Source: Isochrysis galbana
Taxonomy: Eukaryota; Haptophyta; Isochrysidales; Isochrysidaceae
DNA: 64,000 nt
Direction: 5' to 3'
Assembly (NCBI GenBank): GCA_018136815.1
Contig: CM030938.1
Coordinates: forward strand, 5,232,749 to 5,296,748
Of the stretch, positions 9,418 to 20,917 are shown piece by piece. Below the pieces are notes generated by a model. It did no database searches. It had not been told where the DNA came from and worked only from the letters and a program-made list of their open reading frames with translations. The translations under genes were made by a program, and so were the position numbers. Position 1 is the stretch's first letter. Each line of letters starts with the position of its first letter.

Positions 9418-9997
9418 GCTCGCCCTCCTCACCACCTCGTAAATGACTTTTTAAAGGCATGACAAACCAACAACCAACAACGTCGTCGTATGTCGTATGC
9501 ACGGCTTGCAATATCGTAGTTATGGCCCGCCCACCCAACGGGGGACAAGCGGCCCCCCGTCCCCGCTCACCGCCCCCCCGGCCCGCCCCCTACTCTGCTT
9601 GCGAAACGAACCCCCCCCGGTGGGTCATGACTAGTGCTAGCTATGTGCTATGTATGTATGTGTGTATATATAGCACCGATGTGTGCATGTGTGCTTTGCA
9701 AGTATATAATATGGCACTGTACCCACAACTATTTTAGTCTCTACCTAAACACTTGACCGAGCGCGCGTGGTGTAACCGGTGTTTGTACGCCACGCGGGCA
9801 CTGTGCACTGTGCACTGTCGCACTGTTCCAAGCGGCAAATCCACTGTTCCCACAACTGTTCCACAGTGTTCCAACACCTTGTTGGAACACCTTTTAGGGC
9901 TGGTGTTCCAACGTTGGAACAGCATTTTAGGGTGGTGTTCCACGTGGAACAGTGGAACACCGTTGGAACGTTCCTACACGAACCCTGCCCTCCGCAC

Positions 9998-10378
9998 CCC
10001 CAAAGTAAGTGACCGGGCTACTTGAGAGCGAACCTCGGGGAGGGAGAAAAGGGGCTGATAGAAAGTAAGGTTAGGTATAAGGGAGCAATACCAGCACTTT
10101 GCCTCGCGCCGTGCAAGTAGCGGAAAGTTAATGAAAAATAACAACGGAGAAAAAAAACAAGATGTGTACTCAAGCATGCGCACACTTGGTTGCGCACACA
10201 TAACACGTACAAGCATAGTACACTCAAAGACGATAAGCGCTTGCAGCACCAGACACGAGCAGACACACGCAACGCACGCGCGCACACAAGCCCGCGTGCT
10301 CGTGCTCCAGCTTCTACATACGGTCAACACTGAACATCGTTTGGCACCCTCTCCCCTAGATCAGCAAAGTGAATCGCA
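9998..10378. other. Non-coding
   Basis: Contains at 10005-10021 an inverted near-copy of GTAGCCCGGTCACTCAC, a 17-mer found again near 47450, 50403 and 57667. The rest is AT-richer sequence with no gene seen. Confidence 0.5.
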
Positions 10379-11472
10379 TCAATAGTCATCCCCGTCCTCA
10401 TCTGCCCCCTCCTCATCCTTCTCGTCCTCAATATCGAGCATACCCTCAGGAATGTGGTCGGCTACAGACTTAATCAAAGCCGGCGCATTCACACCTTCTA
10501 TGACTTCAACCTGGTCACCTGCAAAAGAGTAGAATGCATGGGAGAGACATATAAGGAGTCTCTCAACAGTTAAATTGTGAGTCCAGTCTTGTTAGACCAT
10601 GCCTCACCAACACGATAGCAATGGCCGCAAACTTTCTTGTCATGCCGACAACAAGGTCACATTCGCACGCTAGCTCGCGCAGCTTCCCCACTGGCCGTTG
10701 AGGTGTACTGCGCACCATCCTTGAAGACTAGAAAGTGCGGCTTGGATGTTGTTCGGTACTTTGCTAAGTCATCCGTCAGGTCCGCATTCACCTGGGCAGA
10801 TCAGGAGTGTCAGCAGAGCTACACGGACGATCGTCGTGACACGATGCTGGATAGCTCTCCAGAATGGTGAAGGCACGAGGCAAGTCGCTCGGTCGAATTC
10901 TAGCCATGGCCAACGGTGCCAGCTACACACCGAGTACAATTTAAGCTTCTTGCCCTCGTATTCCGTCAGCATGCGTTTGAAGGTCGAGTGAATGGCCTCG
11001 CTCGGTCCACACCTATCGGCAAGAAAACGCCACGTTGTGGAGAGTGCACACGTGTAGCCCTACGAGCCGAGGTCCCACCTCTAAGACAAACTCTCTCTCC
11101 ACAGCGCAGGCACGGTGCACCGCAACACCCTCTCCACGCCGGCCCACAACGTCGCGCCGCAGTGGCTGACGAAGGCGTGGAGCGACAGACAAGCCGTGCC
11201 CGCGTATGCTGCTTATTTACTTCCCGCTGTGCCCTCTCCCTTTTTCGCCGTCCTCCCCTCCTGCAAGCCCCCCCCCTCCCCCCTTCTCCTACCGATCAAC
11301 AAAGCTGGCCGAGCAACGTGGGCGCACAAGGGCTGTCTCACCAGCTAACGTAGACCTCGACGACGAAGAGCATGTCCTTAGTCGCTGTCTCGCCGCACAC
11401 CGTCGCCCACTGCTCGACAGTCTCGATCGGCGCGCCGATCGGGCCGGCCGACTTGGCGTCCTTGGGCGGCAT
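10379..11472 (-). CDS. Thioredoxin-fold protein with a WCGPS active site (axonemal dynein type)
   Basis: Four minus-strand exons: 11472-11342, 11012-10931, 10791-10716 and 10518-10379, joining in frame to 142 residues. The splice between exons 1 and 2 falls inside the active-site Trp codon, giving VEVYVSWCGPSEAI. The fold then runs LKLYS/VNADLTDDLAKYR, the cis-Pro strand TTSKPHFLVFKDG, and DQVEVIEGVNAPALI, followed by a very acidic tail (EDEKDEEGADEDGDDY). The KYRxxSKPxFLxFKDG and EGxNAPAL features are those of small thioredoxins bound to outer-arm dynein (Chlamydomonas LC3/LC5, NME8), so an axonemal role is likely. The second active-site Cys is Ser, which leaves a single thiol and argues against dithiol reductase activity. 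No targeting signal. ATG at 11470-11472. Confidence 0.8.
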
Positions 11473-11691
11473 CGCTTTGGAAACGGCTTCTTGACCGGGG
11501 CAGAGTGAGGGCCGCCCGCGCGCCCCTCCCCTCCAGTATCAGCGCTCTCTATATTGTATTCGCTGTCTTCACGATCACACCCTCGGCGACGCCCTCTCGG
11601 TGAAGGATGCCAACATACCCACCCATGCAGCACCTATATTATTTATTTCTTCATTTACTCCTTGATTGTGGGATGAGAATAGAGGAGGATT

Positions 11692-11778
11692 GATCGATCG
11701 ATCGATCACTCTCACTGTATCATTTAGTCTACACCGCTCTCTCTCTCTCTCTCTCTCTATCCCTCTCTCTCCCTCTCT

Positions 11779-11815
<37 letters not shown>

Positions 11816-11828
11816 CCTCTCTCTCTCT

Positions 11829-11860
<32 letters not shown>

Positions 11861-11890
11861 CCCCCCCCCCCCCCCTCCCCCCCCCCCCCG
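11692..11890 (+). repeat. GATC and CT microsatellites with a poly-C tract
   Basis: Short GATC repeats (11692-11708), then a long CT/CCCT run and C tracts up to 11890. It lies between the divergent thioredoxin and SSADH genes, so it may sit in the shared promoter space. No coding value; the Arg/Glu and Ser/Leu frames through it are artefacts. Confidence 0.85.
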
Positions 11891-12038
11891 CTCTGACTCC
11901 CTCTCTTCCTCTTTCTGCTCTCTTGTTGGCAGGCCTCGCCAGGAAGACGCCGCAAGCGCTCGTTCCTTCTCCCTCTGCTGACACCCTCGTTCTCTCCGTG
12001 TCTCAAGCTCGGCCCCATCTAGGCCAGTCACGATATAT

Positions 12039-14914
12039 ATGATGCCTCGCACTCTGGTAGCCGCTTGCTCTCTGCTCGGCGTGCGCGCGCGTCCGGCGGC
12101 GAGTCGGCCAGTGAGATCCGTGCGCACTCGGACTCTCATCGCCCACGCTGCGCCCCGTCTCTCCGACCCATCCCTCTGGCGAGAGCAAGCCTTTGTGGGC
12201 GGCGAGTGGCGCGAGGCGGAAGATGGAGCCATCTTTGAGGTGCTCGACCCGGCGACGGGCACGACGCTCGGTGTGTGCGCTGACGGCGGAGCGCGTGAGG
12301 CAGAAGCAGCAATTGTTGCCGCCAAGAACGCACTACCCGCCTGGCGCGCCAAGACGGGCAAGGAGCGCGCCGCAGTGCTGCGCAGGTGGTACGAGCTCAT
12401 GATGGAGCACCAAAGGGATCTTGCGCTCATCATGACGATGGAACAGGGCAAGCCCATCACCGAAGTGGGTGGTCCCTGAGACACGCCTCATCGCTCATGA
12501 GCGCCCTCCAACGTGTAGCTCACATTCTCTGCCCCTCGTGCTGTTTCAGTCTATGGGCGAGATAAGCTACGCAGCATCCTTTTGCGAATGGTTTGGCGAG
12601 GAAGCTAAACGCGTCAGCGGGCAGACCCTTGACTCGCCCACGCCGGGCCGACGCATTATCACACTCAAGCAGCCAATTGGTGTAACTGCTGCCATCACTC
12701 CCTGGAACTTTCCTTCCGCGATGATCACGCGCAAAGCAGCTCCAGCGCTTGGGGCTGGCTGCACAATGGTAAGTATTGCTGGCCTGCGATCATACCAGTG
12801 ATTTCCTTCGACAATTCTCGACGGCCGCGTCTCGATGCTGCGTCTTGCGCCTACGAGCAAGTGTTCACAGAGTACTCGCCACCATTTATGTGGGCCTCAC
12901 CTCCCATCTTAACATCGCAGGTAGTCAAGCCCTCGGATCTAACTCCATACTCAGCTCTCGCCCTGTGCGAGCTAGCGCAGCGTGCCGGTGTCCCACCGGG
13001 CGTGCTTTCTGTCATACCCTCATCGGCTGAAAACGCTGCAGCTATCGGCGATGTACTGTGCAGCTCTAAGGATGTGCGCAAGCTCTCGTTCACAGGTGAG
13101 GGGGGGTGCACTATCGGCTTGCGCGGAGCATTGCCACTCGTCAACGTGTCCTGCTATTCCTCGCGGTCGCGAGCACGCTGGTCGTCGCTGTTCGTCGTGC
13201 TGCGTCATATGATGGCAATCGTGCTTTCACTTGTAAAGCATTCTCTGTACGTGCCGCATTTTTGCTGAGTGGCGGTCTGCCGCTACTCGTGCTCTCCTCG
13301 TAGTGAGCCGGTCATTGGCCCCCTGAAATGTAGGCTCCACAGCTGTAGGAAAGCTACTGATGCGCCAGTGCGCATCGACGGTGAAGCGGCTCTCACTTGA
13401 GCTTGGGGGCAATGCCCCTTTCCTCGTCTTCGATGACTGTGACGTTGACGCAGCAGGTGAAGAAGGTTTCATTGCAGTGAGGGATGGTCACAGCGGCAGG
13501 GCCGGGGACCGGCACACGCGGTCACAACACGATGCCAGCCAAGTCGTGTGCTGGTGGCCGTCCTCGTGCCCAACCATGATCCAATGAATCAGCTAGAATG
13601 GAGATTTGGTGGCATGTTTGCATAGTTGGGATCTTCTGTTGTTGACAACACACCTATGTATGAAACACGCACCCCCTATGCTGAGTAGTTGCGGGCGCTG
13701 TTGCAGCCAAGTTTCGCAACGCCGGCCAGACATGCGTGTGCACCAACCGCCTCTTTGTCCAGAGTGGCATCCGAGAGGAATTTGTCCAGAAGTTTGCTGA
13801 GTCCGTCGGAGCACTCAAGGTGCACCAGCGCATCACCGCGATCGCGTCCTTTGCAACTCACGATTGCTGCCTCCATAACATGCCTTCTCTCAGGCCCCGC
13901 AGAGGGTACCCTGCCACGTTTTGGTAGAACATGCGACCGCCGTATCTGTTCACTATGCTCCCGGACGTATCTCAGATGGGCGAAGGAACGGCTGATGGGG
14001 TGACGCAAGGCCCCCTGATCAATGAGGCAGCTCTGGCTAAGGTGGAGGCGCACGCCGCTGACGCCATCGCCAAGGGCGCAGTCGTACGCGTGGGCGGCAA
14101 GCGGCGCAAAGGCAAAGGGTACTTCTTCGAACCAACCGTACTTGATGGTTGTGATGCAACGATGGACGTGGCTTCCCAGGTAACGGACAAGACGGCAGGG
14201 CCACGGAAGATGGTGTCGTGTAGATTGGACAAGACAGTTAACCATATGTTGCCGTAACTGCGCGTTCCAACACGTGAGTCAGATTCGTCTTCATTCGTTG
14301 CACTGGAGATGCTTCCTTGTGTTGGAGGTGGACTGCCAGCCATCTAGCGGCTTATCCCGACGGTGACTTCTCCAGTCTGCATCGACTTGAGCAGAATGGT
14401 TGACCCTCCTCCCGCATAGGAAACTTTCGGTCCGCTAGCTCCAGTGTTCGGTTTCGAGACCGAGGCCGAGGCCATCGCTGCAGCCAACGACACGCCAGCT
14501 GGCCTTGCTGCTTACGTCTTCACACGAGACCTGTCGCGCGCTTGGCGAGTTTCCGAGGCATTGGAGTATGGCATTGTCGGGGTGAACGCTGGCGTTGTCT
14601 CGAACGAGGTGCGCCGCCGAGAGCATGTGTATTGGGCAGCAATTGATGAAAGCGATGTGCACAGCAGGCTGGGCTACGGTGGTGACGTAGTGATCACGGG
14701 AACGGTATAATAATGAGTTTGGATGCTGTGAGACACGCACATTAGATGGACGAGGGCCTGCCGCTTGCAGCTAGGTCTCATACTGCAAGGCCCTTCACAG
14801 GTGGCGCCATTCGGAGGATTCAAGGAATCCGGACTCGGCCGGGAAGGCTCGACGCTCGGAATGGATGAATATCTTGAGGTGAAAAGTGTCACCATGGCCA
14901 TTGATGAAGCCTGA
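12039..14914 (+). CDS. SSADH: Succinate-semialdehyde dehydrogenase, NAD(P)+ dependent, eight exons
   Basis: Exons: 12039-12464, 12550-12768, 12921-13095, 13334-13456, 13689-13819, 13976-14179, 14420-14608, 14801-14914; all phases fit and give 526 residues. It oxidises succinate semialdehyde to succinate, the last step of the GABA shunt. Landmarks in order: [30 protein letters not shown] (oxyanion Asn), SFTGSTAVGK (cofactor loop), [12 protein letters not shown] (general-base Glu), [10 protein letters not shown] (catalytic Cys followed two residues later by the redox-switch Cys of SSADH), [10 protein letters not shown] and the C-terminal [15 protein letters not shown]. The match to bacterial GabD and ALDH5A1 is end to end. 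The first 35 or so residues are Arg/Ala/Ser-rich with no acids, a mitochondrial-type presequence. Two ATGs in tandem at 12039; the upstream one is used. Confidence 0.95.
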
Positions 14915-15374
14915 GCATGTGAGCATGTCGCTTTGCTGAATCTATGCACAATTGCAAAGCTCTGTCTTTTCGCTCCCCGCGTTCGTGGGATCCTCTTTCT
15001 TTCTTTTGGTCTGTCTCTCGCGACGAATAGTAAGAGGCGATGGAAGACGATTGACCCTCATCATGGCACGTGATGTTTTGGTGTGATGATGTGCATGAGC
15101 GTACTTGCGCGTGTCCTATCGATGTGCTCGCTGGCCGAAGACTCTTCGTGTGCTCGTGTGCTCTCCTTCGGCTTACGCTTAGTAGGCGTTATGTGCTTGT
15201 TCGTACGCACCGCGTACGCTATGCTCTATGCTATATGCTAGTTCGCGGCTCTCAAGTGTGCTGTATAGCGCCACTTTGTGGCTGGTGTTTCCTCGCGCCT
15301 TTTCGTGAGAGCATGAGAGGACACGTGTACCTGTTGCGGGTAGGGGGAGAGCCACTCCAAGAGTTTTACGCCTA

Positions 15375-15515
15375 GAGAGGCGCTCCCTCTTAAGATGCCT
15401 CCCTTTGCCAACTAAGTTTATTCTTAGTTGAACACGGGGGGGCGCCTCGCCGAGCCTCGCGCCTCCTCTCTCAGGCACCAATTCCCCTCCGGGGGGCCTG
15501 TCGGCTGTCGGTCAA
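15375..15515 (-). repeat. Palindrome-ended dispersed repeat, family A (copy 2)
   Basis: AACTAAGTTTATTCTTAGTT at 15410-15429 is followed by GAACACGGGGGGGCGCCTCG and CCCCTCCGGGGGGCC, the inverted order of copy 1. Confidence 0.55.
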
Positions 15516-15806
15516 CCCAATGCTTTGCCTTCTGGCATGAGCAGGGCAATCAACACAACCACCCAGACCTCCAGTGGGCGCGGGTCACGAGCCGCACTCC
15601 CAGGCCCGTTTGGGCATGCTCTCGTACTGCCTCTTTTGTGATTAGGAGGAGAGCCGCCCTTAGGTTTCTCCCAAGGGAGCCTCTCTCCTTTGTTCTTCCT
15701 CCCTTCGTGTGTTTGTTTTGCCCTTTTGCCCCCTTTGCTCTTCGGGCGTGCACTCCCTCTCGTCAAGCAGAGCCACCTGGGTTAGAGCTGCTTAACGTTA
15801 AGCGCT

Positions 15807-15938
15807 GAACACAGGGTGTATGGGTTCACGTTTACCCGGTGTTGACCCACTTTGCGTGAACACCTCCATTGGCTAGGTGTGGCACATGCGTTAACACCTC
15901 AATCTGCAGGTGTTGGTACCAGCAGCGGGTTAACACCA
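15807..15938. repeat. Cluster of AACACC/GGTGTT words in both orientations
   Basis: About eight copies or near-copies of AACACC or its complement in 130 bases, spaced 8-35 bases and arranged as facing pairs, for example TTAACACCTC facing GCAGGTGTTG across 10 bases. No coding frame. Confidence 0.6.
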
Positions 15939-16420
15939 CACTGCCGGCTGCCGGTGCCGGTGCTGTGTACTGTTGTGCACCCACGCACCCACGCACTCAC
16001 GCACCCACTGAATGCTACGTGCCGCGCGTGCGCGCGCACGAGGAGTTGCTCGGCCAAGTGGCAAGTGGGGAGTTGCTCTTCGGCGCGGGCGCACACCACA
16101 TACGCGCGCGCGCGCAATCGCGACATGGCCTCTGGATGTTGCGGACATAAAACAGGCCACACAATACACAATACACCAACGCATGTCAGCATGTCAGAGA
16201 GCGCGAGAGCGCCCCAAGGCACATCATACACAATTATGGCACACATCACACTCACTCAACATTGAGTTTCGCAAATGCGATCGCCTCGAGCGTATCGGCA
16301 TTGGAGCTCTTGCGGAATTTCGAGAGAGAATGCGAATCCTACATACAACGGAGAACAGGCGCTCAACGGTCGCGGACGACGAGGCGGGGCAACCGAGGTA
16401 TTGGCGTGCCATCACGCCAA

Positions 16421-16530
16421 GATATCCGGATATCTCTCTAGGATATTTGATATTTGGGCGGATCTTTGGGTATATGGATATTTGAGGGATATTTGGGCAT
16501 GGGCTGCGCCCCAACCCCCAAAACAAACCC
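16421..16530. repeat. Cluster of GGATATTTG words
   Basis: Six or so variants of GGATATTTG/AAATATCC within 80 bases, then CCCCAACCCCC and CCCCCTAG. The same word fills 34644-34775 in the other orientation, again next to CTAGGGGTTGG, so the two are copies of one element. Confidence 0.6.
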
Positions 16531-17249
16531 CCTAGTGGGCGAGATGACACGGGGAGCCAGGGGGCGGGGGGGGGGGGGGGGCGAACTGTAGGCCGCTACC
16601 TATCACACTAACACTAAGAGGTGATACCGGTAGATAGTTGGTGCATGGCTAAAATGGCAGTAGGGTCACTAATACTCGGCCGTTTTATTATTCATCAATC
16701 TCGAGCAGAGCGGTGAGCGGTGCAACGAGCGCGGGCAAACCTTGTACTTCCGCCGCACACGATATTTGCGAGAGCGCCCGCCCATCCCATTGTCCATAGT
16801 GGGGGGTAAAACCCACACGTTGCAGCTTGGCGCATCCGCGATACCCGTGCACGCACGCCTACATTAACGCACTCGACTTGTTGGCTCCGAACACCCAGTA
16901 CTTCTCCGGGGCTGCGCCGCTGTCGCGCACGAGCCCACACTACGGACATCGACGACTCCGCCACCCGACCTAGGCAAGGCCGGAAATCTGAGGCTAAAAT
17001 TAGGCCCGATAGCTAGAGGGGTTGGCTGGGGCATACCATTGCATACGATTCATTCTTATAGACCATAGCAGCTAGCTGCAACCCAAGTGCGCCGGTGAGC
17101 CAAGTAGTAAGCGGTGGCCGTTGTGGGGGTGCCGCGGTGTAAGTTTGCTGCGTTTGTAGCTTCTCCTATCATTTCTGACGAGCTGCTAGCTGTGCTCCCT
17201 TTCTGTCGTGCCATCATCAAGGCAACACTGAATACCTGGTGAATCGCGC

Positions 17250-18732
17250 CTAACCCACTGTGGTTTGCTTGTCTAGCTCACGTATTGCCCGGGATCGCTT
17301 GAATAGTTGTACCGCCTCATCCTCCCCGTCGCAAGGATTGTGTGCTCGCCGCCGAGCTTTTGCCTTTGCTGCGCACACATCCTCTTCAGTTTCAAGATGG
17401 TCGCCGTCATTACAATGCCATTCCCGGCGGAAGGCGGCCTCATCACGAGGCGCCACGATCGGTGGGAATTGGTATTTGAACGCGCTTGTTGCTTTTAGGG
17501 CGTTGCGGCGCCTGTCGTTGTACGCATGCATGACTCTAGCCGGCAGCCGCCGAAGGAGGAACTCGTGCCTCTGCTCAAGATCTCCTATTATCGCTGCGAG
17601 TTTCTGCGCCGCGCGATCGCAAGATGTAACACCACTGGCATCGTCACGCGGCGACTTCCCAGCTGTCTTTGAGTCCGCGTCCGCGTCACGCACATTCCGC
17701 TCCAAGGTAGGTGGGTCGGTTGATTGCGAGGCGTGCACCAGGCCTCGCAAGACGTTGAACGAGCCTTTCGCCACATCGTTTTCGTAGTCGAACAGGTCAT
17801 CCATGATATCCACTAGCTGTTCATCCACTCTCAAGAACTCAAAGAGTTCGGTGTCATACTCACTGTGCGACTCGACATTCCCCACTTCATCGACAACGGC
17901 CTCAGGGGAACACATTGTCTTGAAATGCATGTTTTCGGAACGAACCAGGTGGATAAGTAGTCGATGGAGAAGCCGGTAGTCGAATGACTTCAGAGAAGAT
18001 GCGTGCATCACGTCTCTCTCGCTCACAGGCTTGCCACCATTCATGCGGTCGCACAGCCGTCGCTCTAGTCCCCAGTACTCCTCCCCTGCAGCTAGCTCTG
18101 TGAGGACAACTTCAGAGAGAAGACCATGGTCGCCCAAGATACCCAGCAGCGTCGAGCCGGACCCCGTCGACAGAGAGGGCGGCGTGATGGAAGTACACCG
18201 GGCAGCAACATAGTCTTCATTTTCTTCGTCGAGCTGATAGATGGAAGCCTCGGTAAATACGAGCAAGGGCAGATGGCGGAAGAAGGTGGAGAGTGTCAGT
18301 CCGTGCAGCGGCAAGTAGAACGTCGTGAAGTCGTCGATCGTTGTGCGGGCTCGCTCTAAGGCGCGATACGAGAGAACAGGCCGAAGTTGCACCTGCTGCG
18401 GGGTCACGCGAGACTGCGCAGACTGCCGGGCCGTCGAGAAGCATGCCGCAACTGTTGCGAGCGGAAGCTGCAGCACATCGACACCTCCTGGCTCACCAAG
18501 CCATGAAGCGCAATCGAGGAGCATGCCGGCGAGCTCGCCCGCAGAATGGCATGCGGCGCTGATCGTGCAGATGCGCTGTGCTTGGCTGCGGCACGCGCCC
18601 ACGTCCGCCCCTTGCTGCGCCTGCGAGAGCAGCCGTGCGACGCCGAGCGAGCGCAGTGCATCCATCCGCCCGACACGCCGACGAGGGGATTTTCGCGCCG
18701 CCTCTCGCTCCAAGTTGTACCAGACCTCTTTA
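17250..18732 (-). CDS. Conserved plant/algal protein of unknown function with DDLFDYENDV motif, 5' end incomplete
   Basis: One long exon, open from a splice-acceptor-like CCCGGCAG before 18732 to the stop at 17250. The frame just inside reads KEVWYNLEREAARK with no ATG, so a first exon probably lies upstream; otherwise ATG at 18665 (MDALRSLGVARLL) starts it. Key stretches are IYQLDEENEDYV, EEYWGLERRLC, SLKSFDYRLLHRLLIHL and FLRVDEQLVDIMDDLFDYENDV followed by SFNVLRGLV. This order matches an uncharacterised all-helical family I recall from land plants and green algae (DDLxDYExDVxxNxFNxxRxF). The DDxxD-like motif hints at an isoprenoid-synthase-like fold, but no activity is known. The C-terminus is charged and probably disordered. 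No targeting signal is visible. Confidence 0.65.
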
Positions 18733-20917
18733 CTGCCGGGACAGCAGATGTGAGTGAACGCCCTTGTGTCGCCAGGGTGGGCTGTGGGCTGTAGCGCTCC
18801 CTACCCCGCGATGGGGGATGGGGGTACTTTATGCGCGGATGGTTGGCCCCGGCCAGGTTTTCGCGTCCAACCTGCCCAAATTCCTTTCGGAAATTTCGGA
18901 TTTTGGTGAGTTTGCACTGATTTTCGGGTAGGGCTGCCCCAATTTTCAATTTTCGCGAAATTTTTGCTTGTGCTTTGTGCTTCGAGGTTCGAGGCCCACC
19001 GGCCACCAGCCACCGGCAACGGGCGAGGTGCTACGCGTTCCGCGCGCGCGTGCCATGGTGCCTCAATCCTCAATCCATCAAGTTAGTGAGCCGATGAAGA
19101 CGACCAGCTCATTGTAACATCATAACCCGAAACTCCAGGCACCCCCTCCTCTCCCTAGCACCCCCTCCTTTCCCTCTGCCCTCGCCCTGCCGGCGCCGGC
19201 GCCCCGTCCCGTGACCCCAAATTTCGCGCTGTCCCCTTGCCCTGGGCTCCCCCCCCAAGTTTCGGCCACAATTTTTTCGAGCTGACCCATGTTTAACTCT
19301 TTACTGCCGGGAGCGCAGCATGCAAATGGATGCTTCGATGTTTGGTTTTTTGAGGTGAGAGAAGAGAGGAAGACATGTTCAACGATATAAGCGACGCTTT
19401 CCGCAAAGAAAGAGATGATCAAATTTTTCCCAATCCCCCCCCCCCCCCTCCCCCCCCCCTCTCCCTCCCAGTCCCACTCCGTTGCGCCGCGCCGCCCTCC
19501 CCTCAACCTCTCACACCTCTTTCCAACGTGCACACGTGGATTATTTGGTAAACTGAAGCATCCAAATGGCTGCTTCGCCCCTGGGCCTATTTTCTCCATA
19601 ATCCCATACTACAATCTCGACCTATTGTGTTGAAAATGGGTGGGAAATGTGGGGAAGGATGTCCCTGAGGCTCCCCCAGCACCTCATGGGCACCCCTCAA
19701 GGCGTTGGCGAGCAGGGACGAAATATGTCGTTTGAAGCATCCATTTGCATGCTCCGGCAGTAAACAGTTAGAAAATCGCGAACACTTGGCCGGGGCCAAG
19801 CGGCCAAGAGGTTGGCGGTTGGTGGATGGCTCGTCCGGTGTACAATATCATAAAGTATGTGGGTAAAGTACTCGTAGGAGTAGGGATGCTCGCCAACAAG
19901 ACGCTCTCTATTGTACAAGACCCCAATTCTTTCTCAACGGGAAGGAAGGAGGAAGGGATCCAGAGAGAGAGAGAGGGGTGAGGGAGAGGGAGAGAGCCTT
20001 CCCCCCCCCCCCCCCCCCCCCCCCCTTGCTCTCTCGCTCCTCTCTGACCCCAGAACCCTCCCCCTCCCTCTCTCTCCCTCCGCGCGTCTCTCTGCCCTCC
20101 TTCACCTACCATGCATGGTAATGCTGTCTACATCAATGATGTAATGCACACACACACTCCTGCTGCTCCCATCTTCGATGGGCAACGGGTGAATGGGCAG
20201 AGATCCCTTCCTCTCCGCTCTGCAGCTCTGGGTCCGTTTATCGTTTGTTTTCGGGACTCCCCCCCGGCACACACAACAAAATATTGAATACCACAGAGAA
20301 GAGAGAGCGAGCGAGCGAGAACGTACTTACGGTGAAAGAGAAAAGTAGTAGAGTGAGAGGCCGCCGAGAGGGGGGGGGGGGAATCATGAGAGGGAGAGGG
20401 AGAGAAGAAAGAGAAGAAAGGGGGACAACAATTGCAGACAGAGAGTAGACAATATCCGCAGACAGAGAGTAGAATCAACGAGCAAAATGAGAGGAATCGG
20501 CAGAGAGGCAGAGCTCTGCCCCACCGAGCGAGCAAGGGAGGAGGAGAAGAAGAAGAGAGGGAGATAGGAGGGTGTGGGGGGGGGGGAGAGGCGCGGTGTG
20601 GCGTGCGCGTGTGCGTGCCAGTCGGCCCTCTGTTTATAGGGACTCTCTCCTTTCTTATCTACTCCCGCTGTGTGGTGGGACCTCTCGCGCTCGTTGTGCG
20701 GAATCCACCGCGAGCAGGAGAGAAAAGAGTCTGTTAGATTCATAACATCTAGTAGAATGTCCAACTGAGAGGGGACCGGCAGCAGTGCGCGCCACCCAGA
20801 TCTAGAGCCACTCTCTTTACCTCTGCTGCCCCCCCCCCCACTTGCTCTCTCGCTCTCTGACCCCCAGAGCTCTCCCCCTCCCTGTCTCCCTCCCGTCTCC
20901 CTCTTTCTCTTTCTCCC
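18733..20917. other. Intergenic, mostly low-complexity
   Basis: Contains a TTTTCGG-rich stretch (18870-18965), one inverted-repeat element (19295-19769), C- and CT-rich tracts (19430-19500, 20000-20090, 20829-20905) and GA-rich tracts (20380-20600). Frames here are repeat artefacts. The CT-rich run up to 20905 is directly upstream of the heme oxygenase start and may be its promoter or leader. Confidence 0.55.
19295..19769. mobile_element. Element with about 40-base imperfect terminal inverted repeats
   Basis: The left end AACTCTTTACTGCCGGGAGC then GCATGCAAATGGATGCTTC matches the complement of the right end GAAGCATCCATTTGCATGC then TCCGGCAGTAAACAGTT. An internal dyad GAAGCATCCAAATGGCTGCTTC near 19556 repeats the sub-terminal word. 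No open frame and no clear target duplication. The tip CTCTTTACTGCCGGGA also appears at 18726-18741, at the exon edge of the neighbouring gene. Confidence 0.65.

Larger units (their letters stand above)
9090..9985. mobile_element. Non-autonomous element with 20-base terminal inverted repeats
   Basis: GTTCGTGTAGGAACGTTCCA at 9093-9112 is repeated inverted and exact at 9964-9983. The 12-mer TGCCCTCCGCAC lies on both outer sides (9078-9089 and 9986-9997), as expected of a target-site duplication. The ends are filled with about twenty GTTCCA/TGGAAC words, several arranged as perfect dyads such as GTTCCAACGTTGGAAC. The interior has no transposase; it holds a three-unit tandem repeat and a tRNA-like promoter relic. 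Most likely a mobilised-in-trans element. Confidence 0.75.
14915..17249. other. Long intergenic region with repeats
   Basis: No gene is supported. It holds a palindrome-ended repeat, an AACACC word cluster, a GGATATTTG word cluster (listed separately) and a G tract near 16561-16581. The frames across 15428-16550 change character from repeat to repeat and show no domains. Confidence 0.6.

Noticed and set aside
11575..12484. Long Arg/Glu-rich minus frames and Ser/Leu plus frames across the CT tract
   Set aside because: They are produced by the CT microsatellite and overlap the real first exon of SSADH on the other strand.
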